Of a stretch of 47,500 nucleotides of DNA, positions 10,081 to 22,352 are shown one piece after another. How positions within the stretch are numbered: position 1 is the stretch's first letter; every line of letters begins with the position of its first letter. A program made the position numbers and the translations under genes. The DNA lies in assembly GCA_016946835.1 (NCBI GenBank), contig JACVTC010000093.1, positions 1-47,500 of the forward strand. Reading direction: 5' to 3'. The notes below the pieces were generated by a model. The model had not been told where the DNA came from. It ran no database searches and saw nothing but the letters and a program-made list of their open reading frames with translations. The DNA is from Neocallimastix lanati (nom. inval.). Taxonomy: Eukaryota > Neocallimastigomycota > Neocallimastigomycetes > Neocallimastigales > Neocallimastigaceae.

Positions 10081-11975
10081 AAGTTATTTGAGTTATACGA
10101 ATTTGTTGTATACCAAAAAAAAAAAAAAAAAAAAAATGAAAAATAAAAATAATTTAATAAAAATTTTTTGAACAATTTTGTACTAAAAAAAAATAAAACA
10201 AATTTATAAAAAAAGAAAAAAAAAAAAAGAATATTAAATATAATAATTGTTAATTATTATTGGTTTAAAAATAGTAAATTGGTTTAAGAGTCATAAACTA
10301 CAATTCAATTTATCTCTTTTAAGAAGAAGTTTTATTTATATTTTATTTAAATATTAAATTTTATAATTTCATATTATTATTATTATTATTATTATTATTA
10401 CTGTAATGAAATCTTTTTATTATTATATAAACTATTTTAATTATAAACTATTTTAAAATAATAGGAATAAATTATAGTTTGATATTATAAAAGTTATAAT
10501 ATAAATAATAGAAGATTTTATAATAAATATAATTATAAATTATAACATATAAAAAATTATAATAAATTATAAATTTTTAAATTTTTTACAAATTTACATA
10601 ACATAAAATTTATGTTATAAATTTTATGTTTACATTAATTTTATGTGTTTGTATAGAATTTATGATATTACATAATTCTATTTTATATCACGTTACATTA
10701 AATCACACTGATTTATAGTGTAATTAATCAAATGATTAATTAATGATTTATTAATTTATTTTATTGTAATTATAAACATAATATTTTATTAATAATTAAA
10801 GTTTTTATTTTCATTTTATATCAATAAACATTATCTAGTAATTTTCAAATGATTTTAATATAAAGAAAATAAAAACTTTAACAAATAAAATTATTTATAA
10901 ATTAAATTTTCCATTAATCTTGTATTACCTACAATAATATATTATTTTTTAATTAATTTAATTAGATAAATTAAAAAAAAATAAATAATTTAAAAATATA
11001 TTAATAAGATTTTACTTTACAGTAAATTCATCCATATCAGAATTCTAAAAAAAAAAAATAAACAATTATTTTAAGGTTTAATTTTTTTTCTATCTTGTGG
11101 ATAATGTGAAAATATAAATAATAATAATTATAATGATATGAATTGGAATTTAGAATATTAATTAAAAATATATTTCCATATCATAAATATATGCTATAGA
11201 TCAATAAATAATTATGTATTTCATATTTTAATGTAAATTTATAATATTTTTATCAATAGTATTATAACATAAAGTAATTATTGAATAATAGTATTAAACT
11301 TAAAATTAGATAAATAATATATATGAAAGAATTAAATAATTAATAATTAATTCTTTATCTAAGAATACAAGCAAAACTATATTTAAAAATAAAAGAAGAA
11401 TTATTCTTGCGATTAATTATTTAATAATAAAATGATAATGATGTAATTAAAAATAATTTATCAAATAAACTTTGAACACAAAAATTATTCTCTAAAAAGG
11501 ATATAAAATAAATTTGTGTTATATTATGTTATATTTATTAATAATTTTTTAAACCAATTAATAAATAACCTATAAATTAAATTAATTTTATTTTAATAAT
11601 TTTTGTTTAAAAAAAGTATATGATACATATATAAATAAATTTAAAATAAATTAAAAATGTATATTTTTTTTATTATATTATTAAAGCTGATGCATTGAGT
11701 ATACTTTCTTTTATAAAACTAATTAATTCTTTTTTTCACTTTTTTATACTAGAATATTTTATTTATTTTATTAATTTTCCTATCCCAATAATACCAGAAT
11801 TGTATTTATCAATTTATTCCGATACGTATGCTCTACTCCAAGGAGAAAAAGTTTGCCTTATCCTTTCAAATTATAATTGATGTTATAATTTATTATATAT
11901 AATAATTGAATTTCTTTTTTTTTTTAGAAAATTTTAATAATAAATTTTATTATTTATTATTATTATTATTTTATT
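10080..11975 (-). repeat. Dispersed subtelomeric block, copy R1 (inverted)
   Basis: Read on the minus strand, this stretch parallels R2 (19.7-21.6 kb), R3 (34.3-34.95 kb) and R4 (40.1-40.6 and 45.1-46.7 kb). Landmarks in order on the plus strand are the complement of TTGTAGTTTATGACTCTTAA near 10,287, the ATTAATCTTGTATTACC region near 10,912, TTTCAAATTATAATTGA near 11,865, and the A-rich TAGAAAATTTTAATAATAAA near 11,925. Between about 10,300 and 10,845 it differs from R2 where R2 carries a solo LTR; it may hold a much-diverged LTR of its own. Edges are approximate. Confidence 0.8.
11749..11880 (+). other. Conserved short reading frame inside R1
   Basis: The 43-codon stretch from LEYF to SNYN-stop is closely matched in R3 (34,371-34,505) and R4 (40,195-40,329), where it reads 44 codons. 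Copies differ by a whole-codon indel (one versus three acidic codons after QGE/LGE) and by substitutions, yet all end ...CLILSNYN-stop. It is preceded by a pyrimidine tract and CTAG, with ACTAAT about 40 bp upstream, which is compatible with a 3' splice site. It could be the last exon of an unrecognised gene or a relic that simply shares descent. The R2 copy is frameshifted. Confidence 0.35.
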
Positions 11976-12180
11976 TCTTGTGTTTGTAGGAATATTGAAG
12001 TAGTCACAACACTTCCATATAGGCAGATTATTTATTATTGACATTTTAAATAAGAATAGATTTATTTAAAACTTTTTTTCTAATATATAAAATACATTTG
12101 AATATAGCAAATGAATGTACTTAAATTTTCATATAATTTAATAAAATAAATAAATAAATAAAATGAATAAATTACATAGA

Positions 12181-12218
<38 letters not shown>

Positions 12219-12738
12219 ATAATTCATTGTATTATTTTGTTGGTAATTCATGTTTTATATTTAAATTGATATATATATATGTATATATATATATATTTAG
12301 AAAATACACATTATTAATATATATCATCACATTATATTATTAAAGTAAAAAGATATATAATTTAAAAACGCTAAAAAATTCTGTATAAGCTATCATAAAA
12401 AGATATATTAATTTTTAATATAATATATAAAGTTTAAAATCTTCATTTCATTTTTAAATAAAATAATATTTACAATAAATATAAATAAAAATATAGAATA
12501 AAATTTTTTCATGTATTGCTAATATAATGTTATTTGATAAAGATATAGCCATTACAAATTTGTTGAACTTTTACTTTGGTAATAATAATTTATTTTAAAG
12601 ATAGCAATTTGTTTCAATCAATTATTTTTTTTTTTCATATAATTTTCAGTATATTTGGAGTGAATTTATAAAGTTCTTTCCTATTTCTTTGTATTAAACT
12701 TTTTTCAATTCTATTTCCAAGAGGAAAATTAAATATGT
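11976..12738. other. AT-rich intergenic DNA
   Basis: TA dinucleotide runs occur near 12,190-12,212 and 12,270-12,296. I found no gene or structured RNA. Confidence 0.5.
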
Positions 12739-12747
12739 ATGAAAAAC

Positions 12748-13490
12748 GAATGTATATCGTTTTGCAATAGTGCGTTTCGCAATGAGGCTTAAAAAATTTT
12801 TAATTAATTGCCACATTATATACTTTTTCCAATTAATAAATAATTAAATAAATAATTAAATAAATAATAAAAATCATTTTTAAAATAAAAATAAGTCTTT
12901 AATTAAAATATATTATTAAAAAAATATTTTTAAATAAATAAATAATAAATAATAAATAATAAATAATAACATATAATAAATATAATAAATAAATAATATA
13001 TAAATAATAAATAAATAATAAATAATAAATAAATAATAAATAATAAATAATAAATAATAAATAATAACATATAATAAATATAATAAATAAATAATATATA
13101 AATAATAAATAAATAATAAATAATAAATAAATAATAAATAATAAATAATAAATAATAAATAATAACATATAATAAATATAATAAATAAATAATATATAAA
13201 TAATAAATAAATAATAAATAATAAATAAATAATAAATAATAAATAATAAATAATAACATATAATAAATATAATAAATATAATAAATATATAATATATAAA
13301 TAATAAATAAATAATAAATAATAAAATAATAAATAATAATTATTAAATAATAAGTAATAATAAATATAATAAATATAATAAATAAAAAATAAATAATAAT
13401 TAATAAATAATAACTGAATAATAAATAATAAATAATAAATATTTTAAGCTACATTTTGCGAAACGCACTATTGCGAAACGCACACCTCCC
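12748..13490 (-). mobile_element. MULE-like non-autonomous element (MITE), copy 1
   Basis: The 743-bp element is flanked by a perfect 9-bp duplication, ATGAAAAAC, at 12,739-12,747 and 13,491-13,499. Its ends are imperfect inverted repeats built from GTGCGTTTCGCAAT: the left end carries it as CGTTTTGCAATAGTGCGTTTCGCAA followed by GAGGCTTAAAA, and the right end is the complement of GGGAGGTGTGCGTTTCGCAAT. Copy 2 (18,299-19,242) has the same two different ends in reverse order, so orientation is defined. Nine-base duplications are typical of Mutator-like transposons. The interior is AT satellite with no transposase. Confidence 0.88.
12930..13440. repeat. Tandem AT satellite inside MITE copy 1
   Basis: AATAACATATAATAAATATA recurs near 12,966, 13,064, 13,162 and 13,253, giving periods of 98, 98 and 91 bp, with AATAAATAATAAATA microsatellite between. 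Minus-strand frames open across it encode only I, L, Y and F and are artefacts. Confidence 0.85.
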
Positions 13491-13499
13491 ATGAAAAAC

Positions 13500-13906
<407 letters not shown>

Positions 13907-14016
13907 AAAATAGGTTCAATTTTCTATTATATATATATATTTAATTTTAATAAATATTTATTAATATCATAATAGTAATTTAAAATTATTATAATTCTAA
14001 AAAGTTATAGGAATTA

Positions 14017-15864
14017 TTAAAAATCAATTGGGAAATTTGGAAAACCATCATCTTCATCATCATTACAATATCCGCCAAAGAATGTTTGACATCCTTTTCC
14101 ACAGTGTTCCTCTGTTTTACCACAGTAACCCTTTTTACTACAACATTCATCATCACTACAATAACCGTATTTAAAACCACATCTTTTATTGGATTCAACC
14201 TCATCACCATTTTCATCACAACGGTCACCATAATATTGTTGGCAACCATATCCACAATATTCTTCGGTTGTACCACAATAGCCATATTTACTACAGCATT
14301 CATTATTACCACAAAAACCATAGCCTAAACCACATCTCTTCTTTTTATTAGAATTATTATTATCACAACGACCACTGTAAATAGGTTGACATGAATCACA
14401 ATATTCTGATGTAGTACCACAATAGCCATCCTGGCTACAACATTCTTCGAAATCACAGAATCCATAACCTGGACCACATCTTTTCGTTTTTGGAGTTTGA
14501 GTTGGTGCTTTTGTTGGAGATGGATAAATATATTCTTCATTACAGTCACCAAAGGCATGTTGACAACCATTACCACAATATTCATCGGTTTTACCACAGT
14601 AACCATCTCTACTGCAGCATTCACCAAAATTACAAATACCTACTCCTGAACCACATCTTTTATTACTATTTGTAGTTGGTTCTGGCTTTTTCGAAGTACG
14701 ATTGAATTGATTACAATCACCAAAAGCAGGCTGACAACCATTACCACAATATTCTTCGGTTGTACCACAATAACCATATTTACTACAACATTCACCAAAA
14801 TTACAGAAACCATAACTGGAACCACATCTTCCTGTTACTTGAGTTGGAGGCTTTCCTGAAATAGTTGGAGTTGCAGTTCGAGATGCTTTAGTTGTAGTAG
14901 CTATAATACTACCACAATGACCATAAACACGTTGACAACCATTACCACAATGTTTTTCAGAAATTCCACAATAACCATCTTCACTGCAACATTCACCAGA
15001 ATCACAATAACCATAACCTGAACCACATCTTCTTATAATTGAAGGTGTCGTTTGAGATGGTTTTGTAGTATTAACATTAACATTATTACAACGGCCATAA
15101 CCAGATTGACATCCATCACCACAATATTCGTCAGTAGTTCCACAATAACCATACTTACTACAACATTTATTATTTGTACAAATACCATATTCAACACCAC
15201 ATTTTCCTGAAGAGCTTGAACTTGGACTTACTTTTGAAGTTTTTGAAGTTGTTCTAGATGGGGAACTATTACAATTACCAAATGCAGATTGGCATCCATC
15301 ACCACAGTATTCGTCAGTAGTACCACAATAACCATACTTACTACAACATTTATTATTTGTACAAATACCATATTCAACACCACATTTTCCTGAAGAGCTT
15401 GAACTTGGACTTACTTTTGAAGTTTTTGAAGTTTTTGAAGTTTTTGAAGTTTTTGAAGTCTTTGAAGTTGTTTTAGATGGGGAACTATTACAATTACCAA
15501 AAGCAGATTGACATCCAGTACCACAGTATGCATCAGTTGTTCCACAATAACCATACTTACTACAACATTTATTATTTTTACAAATACCATATTCAACACC
15601 ACATCTTCCTGAAGAGCTTAAACTTGGGCTTGCTTTTGAAGTTTTTGAAGTTGTTCTAGATGGGGAGCTATTACAATGACCAAAAGCAGGTTGACATCCC
15701 TGGCCACAGTATTCATCAGTTGTTCCACAATAGCCATATTTACTACAGCATTCGTTGTTTTTACAATGTACACCATTTTCAGAACCACATTTACCTAAAA
15801 CAGTTGGATTTTCAAATAATAATATAGCAATTGATATATTTAAAATTTTTTTTAAATATTTCAT
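14017..15864 (-). CDS. Secreted protein with ten CBM18 chitin-binding domains
   Basis: This is a 615-residue single exon starting at ATG (15,864). A signal peptide covers about residues 1-24 (MKYLKKIL, hydrophobic core, VLG). It is followed by ten hevein-type domains, each about 40 residues with eight Cys and the CCSxxGYC core, and a short Asp/Glu tail ending NFPIDF. Linkers are Ser/Thr/Lys-rich; the one between domains 2 and 3 is a TSK tripeptide run. Hevein-type modules bind N-acetylglucosamine polymers through the S-x-aromatic-G-aromatic face. Domains 1-4, 6 and 9 keep SKYGYC, but domains 5, 7, 8 and 10 have SEDGYC, SRDGYC, SQDGYC and SKKGYC, so one stacking residue is lost. Domain 8 is one residue short in the CDSC segment. 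No enzyme domain is attached; a cell-wall or lectin-like role is inferred. Other frames across it are shadows. Confidence 0.93.
   Translation of the reverse strand: MKYLKKILNISIAILLFENPTVLGKCGSENGVHCKNNECCSKYGYCGTTDEYCGQGCQPAFGHCNSSPSRTTSKTSKASPSLSSSGRCGVEYGICKNNKCCSKYGYCGTTDAYCGTGCQSAFGNCNSSPSKTTSKTSKTSKTSKTSKTSKVSPSSSSSGKCGVEYGICTNNKCCSKYGYCGTTDEYCGDGCQSAFGNCNSSPSRTTSKTSKVSPSSSSSGKCGVEYGICTNNKCCSKYGYCGTTDEYCGDGCQSGYGRCNNVNVNTTKPSQTTPSIIRRCGSGYGYCDSGECCSEDGYCGISEKHCGNGCQRVYGHCGSIIATTTKASRTATPTISGKPPTQVTGRCGSSYGFCNFGECCSKYGYCGTTEEYCGNGCQPAFGDCNQFNRTSKKPEPTTNSNKRCGSGVGICNFGECCSRDGYCGKTDEYCGNGCQHAFGDCNEEYIYPSPTKAPTQTPKTKRCGPGYGFCDFEECCSQDGYCGTTSEYCDSCQPIYSGRCDNNNSNKKKRCGLGYGFCGNNECCSKYGYCGTTEEYCGYGCQQYYGDRCDENGDEVESNKRCGFKYGYCSDDECCSKKGYCGKTEEHCGKGCQTFFGGYCNDDEDDGFPNFPIDF
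15411..15475 (-). repeat. 9-bp coding microsatellite in CBM18 linker
   Basis: The plus strand reads TTTTGAAGT (with one TCTTTGAAG variant) about six or seven times, encoding the Thr-Ser-Lys linker between the second and third CBM18 domains. Whole-codon slippage here would change linker length without breaking the frame. The equivalent linkers elsewhere in the gene have only one or two units. Confidence 0.9.
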
Positions 15865-16330
15865 TTTTACTTTTTTTATTTTTTTCTTTATTTTTTTTAC
15901 TTTATCTTATTTTATTCTATTTATTTTATTCTATTTTATTTTATTTTATTTTATTTTACTTTTACTTTTACTTTTACTTTTTATTTTATTTTTTATTTTT
16001 TAATTTTTTATTTTTTTTTTTTTTTAAATGAAAACTTTTTTTTTTATATGAAAATCATTTATAATAAATTACACATAATAAAATAAATTAATTCGATATA
16101 ATATATTATATTAAATGATATAATATAATTTTTATATATTATAAAAATAAAAATATAATTTTTTAATATAATTTAAAAATTAAAAAAAATTACACAAATT
16201 TTAATACCATTTTTATGATGTAAAAAAAAAAAAAAAAAAAAAAAAAATCAATAATTCAATATTGTATAAGCCACATCATTAACAAATTTAATTTTCACAA
16301 CAAAACCTAACCTAACGATACTATAAAAAG
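15865..16330 (-). promoter_or_regulatory. 5' flank of CBM18 gene, shared with ankyrin gene
   Basis: Directly upstream of the ATG lies a TTTTA-type pyrimidine-rich tract to about 16,025. Then follows a stretch (about 16,030-16,330) that matches the 5' flank of the ankyrin gene (39,600-39,955). Common words are ATATAATTTTTATATA near 16,122, TTTTTTAATATAATTTAAAAATTAAAAAA near 16,158 and TATAAGCCACA near 16,265. The two genes are unrelated in product, so this is a shared flank. Promoter activity is inferred from position only. Confidence 0.5.
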
Positions 16331-17159
16331 TATGTTGCATTTTGAAACATGGCTTAGAAATTAAAATTTTTTTGTAATTTAACCCTAGTATATCCCTAAC
16401 CATTTAAAATATCAAACAATAAATTTATTTACATGTTATTATGTTATTATGTTATTATGTTTAATTAAAAAAGTTAAAAATAAATTGATTAAATTATTTA
16501 AATTCTAACTTTTTATAAAGGTGATTTAACATTTAAAATTATATTTATTCAATTAAATTTAACTTTTTTAAAATAAATCAAATATATTATTATTAGAAAA
16601 TTTTATAATTTATAAATTTTAATATCTTAAAAATACAATATTTAATTATTTAATTTTATAATTAAAATCAATATATAAGAAATAAAAATAAAATTATTAT
16701 AATTATTATTATTATTGAAAAAATATAAAAATTTTTTTTTTTTTTTTGATAATACTTTTAAATAAAAGTTTAAAAATCTAAAATATATCATATATTAGTC
16801 ATCATAATACTACTCTTTAAAAATATTCTAGAACATTTTTTTTTTTAATATGACTTAACATTTTTACTAATAGTAATTCATATTTTGAGAAATTAAATTA
16901 TTCAATAATAAAGATTATATTATATCATTTTCATTTTCTAAATATAATATTAATAATTTTAATATATATGTTTCTTTTATGAATAATTAATATAAAAATA
17001 AAAATAAATAATCATTGAATATATAAAATTATATTATTAATAAATTTATAAATACCAATGAATAAAAAAAAGGTGAACTAAAATAATAAATATAAAAATT
17101 TTATTGAGTGGATTTAAGAAAAAAAAAGATATGATTTTATAATTATTATATTTCAGTAA
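16331..17159. other. AT-rich intergenic DNA
   Basis: The stretch contains a short telomere-like CCTAACCTAAC just before it (16,305) and ACCCTAG...CCCTAACC near 16,382, both too short to call. A TTATGTTATTATG run lies near 16,435. No gene is seen. Confidence 0.5.
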
Positions 17160-18131
17160 AAATCATTAATTAAATTCAATAATATTGAATAAAATTTTAA
17201 ATAAAAAAAAGACAATATATAAAACTGTTCATGTTTTAATAGAAATTATTAATAATAAAAGATAACAAAAAATATATTGATGTTACTTCTAAATACTTCT
17301 AAATATAAATATTTTTTTTTGATATAACTATGAATTTTAGTAATAAATATTACTAATAATAATTAATACATTTAAATTGTTTAAATTTGAATTAAAATAT
17401 TTACTCATATATCATACAAAAAAAAAAATTAACATTCATAAAGATAAAAAAGACTATAAAATGTCTTTAAATCCAAATAATTTAATAAATATGATACTAG
17501 ATTGATTTGTTTAATAAATAATTAAAAACTTTTTATTATGTATTAAATGATAAAAATTTTATAATCTAGTTGTTAAAAGCATTAATAATATCAAAAAAAA
17601 AATATAATAATAATAATGATAAATAATAATAATATTAACTACAATAACAATAATAATAGTAATATTATTATATATACTTATTATATCATTATATTACTTT
17701 AAAAAATAATATAAAATGATATTTATTTAATTATTCATATTCATGGAAAAGTATTCATATAATATTACTTCAATGTAACTTTATATAATTCATTTTTTTT
17801 TTGTGTATGATATATTTAATATTAAATAAATATTTAAATTTTAAACAATATATAAATAATTAATTTATTTAGATATCATAATATTTTTATAAACTTTTTT
17901 TTTTAACTTTAAAATTTGAGTTTTTGAGTTAGAGATAGTACATTTCTCAATATGGCGAATTTTCGTACGTGGCTTATTTTTTTTAATAACTAAATAAATA
18001 ATATTCAATTGTAAAAATATATTATTATTTCTTTTGAAATAGTTAATTATTTAATTGTAAAAATATATTATTATTTACAAATATATTTATTTCTTTTTTT
18101 TATAATTATAATATATTTAAATATATTTGTT

Positions 18132-18167
<36 letters not shown>

Positions 18168-18298
18168 TACATATTTAAATATATTATTACAATTTTTTTT
18201 TATTATTCAATTATATATTTAAATATGTTTATTAATTTTTTTTTATTTAATTATATATTTAATTATTTAATTCTTTATACATTTATTTATGATTGTAT

Positions 18299-19242
18299 GG
18301 GAGGTGTGCGTTTCGCAATTGTGCGTTTCGCAAAATGTAGCTTAAAATATTTTTAAAAAATAAACATATAAATAAATAAAACTAATAAATAAATAAAAAA
18401 TATTAAATAAAAAAAAATATGTTAAAAATGTATTTATTATTTATTTATTATTTATTATTTATTATTTATTATTTATTATTTATTTATTATTTATTATTAT
18501 TAATTATTATTAATTATTAAATAATTATTTAATATTAAAATTTAATATTTATTATTTATTTATTATTTATAAATTATTTATCATATTTATTATTTATTAT
18601 ATTTATTATTTATTATTATTTATTATTTATTATTATTTATTATTTATTATTATTTATTATTTATTATTTATTATTTATTATTTATTTATTATTTATTATT
18701 ATTAATTATTATTAATTATTAAATAATTATTTAATATTAAAATTTAATATTTATTATTTATTTATTATTTATAAATTATTTATCATATTTATTATTTATT
18801 ATATTTATTATTTATTATTATTTATTATTTATTATTATTTATTATTTATTATTATTTATTATTTATTATTATTTATTATTTTTTATTTAATATTTAATAT
18901 TAATTAATATTTATTATTTATTTATTATTTATTATATTTATTATTTATTATATTTATTTGTTATTATTTATTATTTAATATTTAATATTTTATATTTAAT
19001 ATTTAATATTTAATATTTATTATTTTTTATTATATTTATTATATTTATTAATTATTAATTATTATTTATTTATTTAAAAATATTTTATAATAAAATATTT
19101 AAAGACTTATTTATTTCAAAAATGAAATTTATTATTTATTTAATTATATATTTATTGGTAAAAAAATTAAATAATGTGGCAATTAATTAAAAATATTTTA
19201 AGCCTCATTACGAAACGTACAATTGCGAAACGATACACATTC
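18299..19242 (+). mobile_element. MULE-like MITE, copy 2
   Basis: The 944-bp element is flanked by a perfect 9-bp duplication, TGATTGTAT, at 18,290-18,298 and 19,243-19,251. It begins GGGAGGTGTGCGTTTCGCAA and ends with the complement of GAATGTGTATCGTTTCGCAA, the same ends as copy 1 in opposite orientation. Sub-terminal TGTAGCTTAAAATATTT and GAGGCTTAAAATATTT words are also shared. The interior is AT satellite, including a tandem duplication of about 202 bp (marker AAATAATTATTTAATATTAA at 18,519 and 18,721). There is no transposase. Confidence 0.9.
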
Positions 19243-20866
19243 TGATTGTATATCTTAAAAATACATATAAGTCACATTGAAAAATACATTAGATTCATTT
19301 GAATTTTTAATAGCTAATCCCTTTTATCATATAATAAAAACCATTTCATTTTATAATAACTTCGCCACTTCCAGAATAACATATAAACATTACAATTTAT
19401 TCATTATATAATTGGCCACAGTTTATGATAATATGGAAAAGTGAGAAATTAAAATTATTAAATAATTGAGGGAAGAGAGCGAAATTTTACCGGATGAAAA
19501 CGACATTTGAAATTATTATTTTATAAAATGCAATAATTTTATAACTAAAATTGTAATAAAATGAAAATAAAATTTTTTTATTAACTACATAAGTTTTAGT
19601 GTCTTGATATTAATATCCAACTTAATTCTGTGTACTCTTTTTGATAATTAGCTACAAAAAAAAAAAAAAAAAAAAGAAATAAATCTATTCATATATAAAA
19701 TTTAAATAATAAATAATAAAATTTAATTATATATTTTTATATTACAATTTATTATTAAAATTTTCTAAAAAAAAAGAAAGAAATTTAATTATTCTATATA
19801 ATAAATTATAACATTAATTATAATTTGAAAGGATAAGGCAAACTTCTCCTAATGGGAGTATATGATACGGAATTGAATGATAAATACAATTCTGTTATTA
19901 TTGGTTTATTTGAATAGGAAAATAAATAAAATAAATAAAGTTATCTAGTATATATTAAAAAGTGGAAAAAATTGAAAAAAAGTGAAAAAAAAAAATAATT
20001 AGTTTTATGAAAAAAAAGTATACTCAATGTATCAGTTTTAATAATGTAATAAAAAAATATACATTTTTAATTTATTTTAAATTTATTTATATATGTATCA
20101 TAAACTTTTTTTTAAAAAAGAATATTAAAAAAGAATACTTTAATTTATAGAATATTTATTAATTGACTTAAAAAATTATTAGTAAATATAACATAATATA
20201 ACACAGATTTATTTTATATCCTTTATAGAGAATAAAATTTGTATTCAAAGTTTATTTGATAAATTATTTTTAATTACATTACTTTTATTTTAGAATAACT
20301 TTTTTATTATTTATTATATTATTAAATATAGTTTTAGTTGTAATTTTAGATAAAGAATTAAATATTATTTATTTATTTCTATCTTTTATACTTTTAATCT
20401 AATTTTAAGTTTAATAATTTTATTCTATAATTACTTTATAATACTTACGATAAAAATACGATAAAAATATTATAAATTTACATTAAAATATGAAATATAT
20501 AATAATTTATTAATCTATAGCATATATTTATGATATGGAGATATATTATTAATATTCTAAATTCCAATTCATATCATTATTATTATTTTTTATTATTATA
20601 CACAAGGTAGAAAAAAAAATTAAACCTTAAAATAATTGTTTATGTTTTTTTTTTAGAATTCTGATGTTATGGATTAATTTAATGTTTAGTAAAATCTTAT
20701 TAATATATTTTTAAATTATTTATTTTTTTTAATTTATTTAATTAAATTAATTAAAAAATAATATATTATTGTAGGTAATACAAGATTAATGGAAAATTTA
20801 ATCTATAATTAATTTTATTTATTAAAGTTTTTATTTTCTTTATATTTAAATTATTTAAATGTTTAT

Positions 20867-21395
20867 TGATATAAAATAAAATATTCAAACCTTAATTAAT
20901 ATAAAATAGATTTTATTATTCAATATAAATTAATGTTATAAATCAAATCTAAATTTAATGATTTTATAACAATTTTAATATGTGGCTTGATTTCTATATA
21001 TTAATTATATTTATAATAAATAGTAAATTTTATAGCATAAATCAATGTTTTAATTATATTCTTATTATTTATATTTATATTTATATAGTTATTAAATATT
21101 TCCTTAAATAATAATTATTAATAATTATATTCATTTAATAGTTTATTTTAATCAGAAGAACACTTAATTAAATATTTAATTATAACTAAATAACATAAAA
21201 ATAAAGCATTTCTTTGAATTAAGAGAAATGTAATGAGTGTAAGTTAGTTTGTAATTGAAAGTAAGAAAGTCGTTAGATAGTTTTTAAATATATGTAATCT
21301 TAATTATAAAATTGAATAAATAAATAAATAATACTTTAATAAATTTAATAAATAAATCACAACAAAAGTACATCGATCTTTTGGGTTGTATATCA
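20867..21395 (+). repeat. Solo LTR related to the 40.6-45.1 kb element
   Basis: The 529-bp segment begins TGATATAAAATAAAATATTC and ends GGGTTGTATATCA. It is the reverse complement, with substitutions and indels, of the 550-bp LTRs at 40,584 and 44,579. It therefore has the orientation of a plus-strand element. Flanks are TTAT and CTAT, compatible with a 4-bp target duplication with one mismatch. No internal region remains. Confidence 0.82.
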
Positions 21396-22255
21396 CTATA
21401 ATTTTGTAGTTTATGACTCTTAAACTAATTATATTACTTTTAAACCAACAATTTTTATTCTTTATACATATAATATATATGTATATATATTTTTTATATA
21501 TGATTTTTTTTTTTTTGGGTACAAAATTATTCGATTAGTTGATTCATTTATTTTATTAATTTTTTATTTATTCCTTTTTTAGAATATTTTTAGAACATTT
21601 TGTTTATAAAAGATAAAAAGAATTTTTTTTTTTTTTTCAATTTTACTAATTAGATTTGTTTTATGGAATTAATATATTGAAAAAATTTTTTAATCAAAAT
21701 TAAATTAATAATTATGAAAATGAATATTATAATAAATAAGATTTAATAGGTTACACAAAATCAATTTCTTTTTTAAGTAACAAATTTTTTTCTTTTTTCT
21801 TTATTTTTTTTAATTTACTTAAATTTTTCCATATTTTAACTTGTATTAATTTTTCATTATAAAAATGGATTAATAAAAATTAATAATTAAATGATAATGA
21901 AAATAAAGAAAATCATATAAATTGAAGATTATTTATCTTATATTTATTTAAATTTTTATTATTTAAAATAATCAATTATTTTGTATAAAATATTGTTATT
22001 AAAGCAAAAAATATATTTAAAATAGAATTTTATAAAGATATTTATTAATAATTTTTTAATAAATAAGATAAAAAAAGAAAACTTTTATTTTAAAAAAAAA
22101 ATCTTTTTATTTTAAATATATACATAAACATTTATATATATATATAAATAAATAAATAAAAATATATAAATATCAAAAAAAAAATAAATAAATAAAAATA
22201 AATAAAAATCATTAAATATAAATGAAACCTAAATAAATAAAATATTTTTATTAAA

Positions 22256-22345
22256 TAATAATAATAATAATAATAATAGTAATAATAATAATAATAATAG
22301 TAATAATAATAATAATAATAGTAATAATAATAATAATAATAATTA
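22256..22345. repeat. (AAT)n tract just upstream of CotH start
   Basis: AATAATAATAAT with periodic AGT interruptions (TAATAGTAATAAT) ends 8 bp before the ATG. The second CotH copy has a shorter ACAACAATAATAAT version (47,406-47,432), so tract length varies between paralogues. Confidence 0.9.
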
Positions 22346-22352
22346 AGTTAAA

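Larger units (their letters stand above)
17160..22352 (+). repeat. Dispersed subtelomeric block, copy R2 (upstream of CotH)
   Basis: 17,160-17,950 matches 33,050-33,960, starting AATTCAATAATATTGAATAAAATTTT. 19,365-20,330 matches 34,010-34,945. 19,560-22,352 matches 39,945-40,583 plus 45,129-47,440. The block is interrupted here by a MITE (18,299-19,242) and a solo LTR (20,867-21,395), neither of which is in R3. It runs directly into the CotH start codon, as R4 does into the second CotH gene. The conserved short frame (complement of 19,825-19,960) is frameshifted in this copy. Confidence 0.82.

Noticed and set aside
12899-13259. Two overlapping minus-strand frames of 89 and 109 codons
   Set aside because: They run through the 98-bp AT satellite inside the MITE and encode only I, L, Y, F repeats; not genes.
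14086-15659. Several plus- and minus-strand frames overlapping the ten-domain CBM18 gene
   Set aside because: They are alternative-frame shadows of a repetitive, Cys-rich coding sequence with signal peptide and conserved domain spacing in the main frame.
16300-16400. Interstitial telomere repeats near CCTAACCTAAC and CCCTAACC
   Set aside because: They are only about 8-11 bp long, with no clear junction, unlike the 18-bp run at 7,411.
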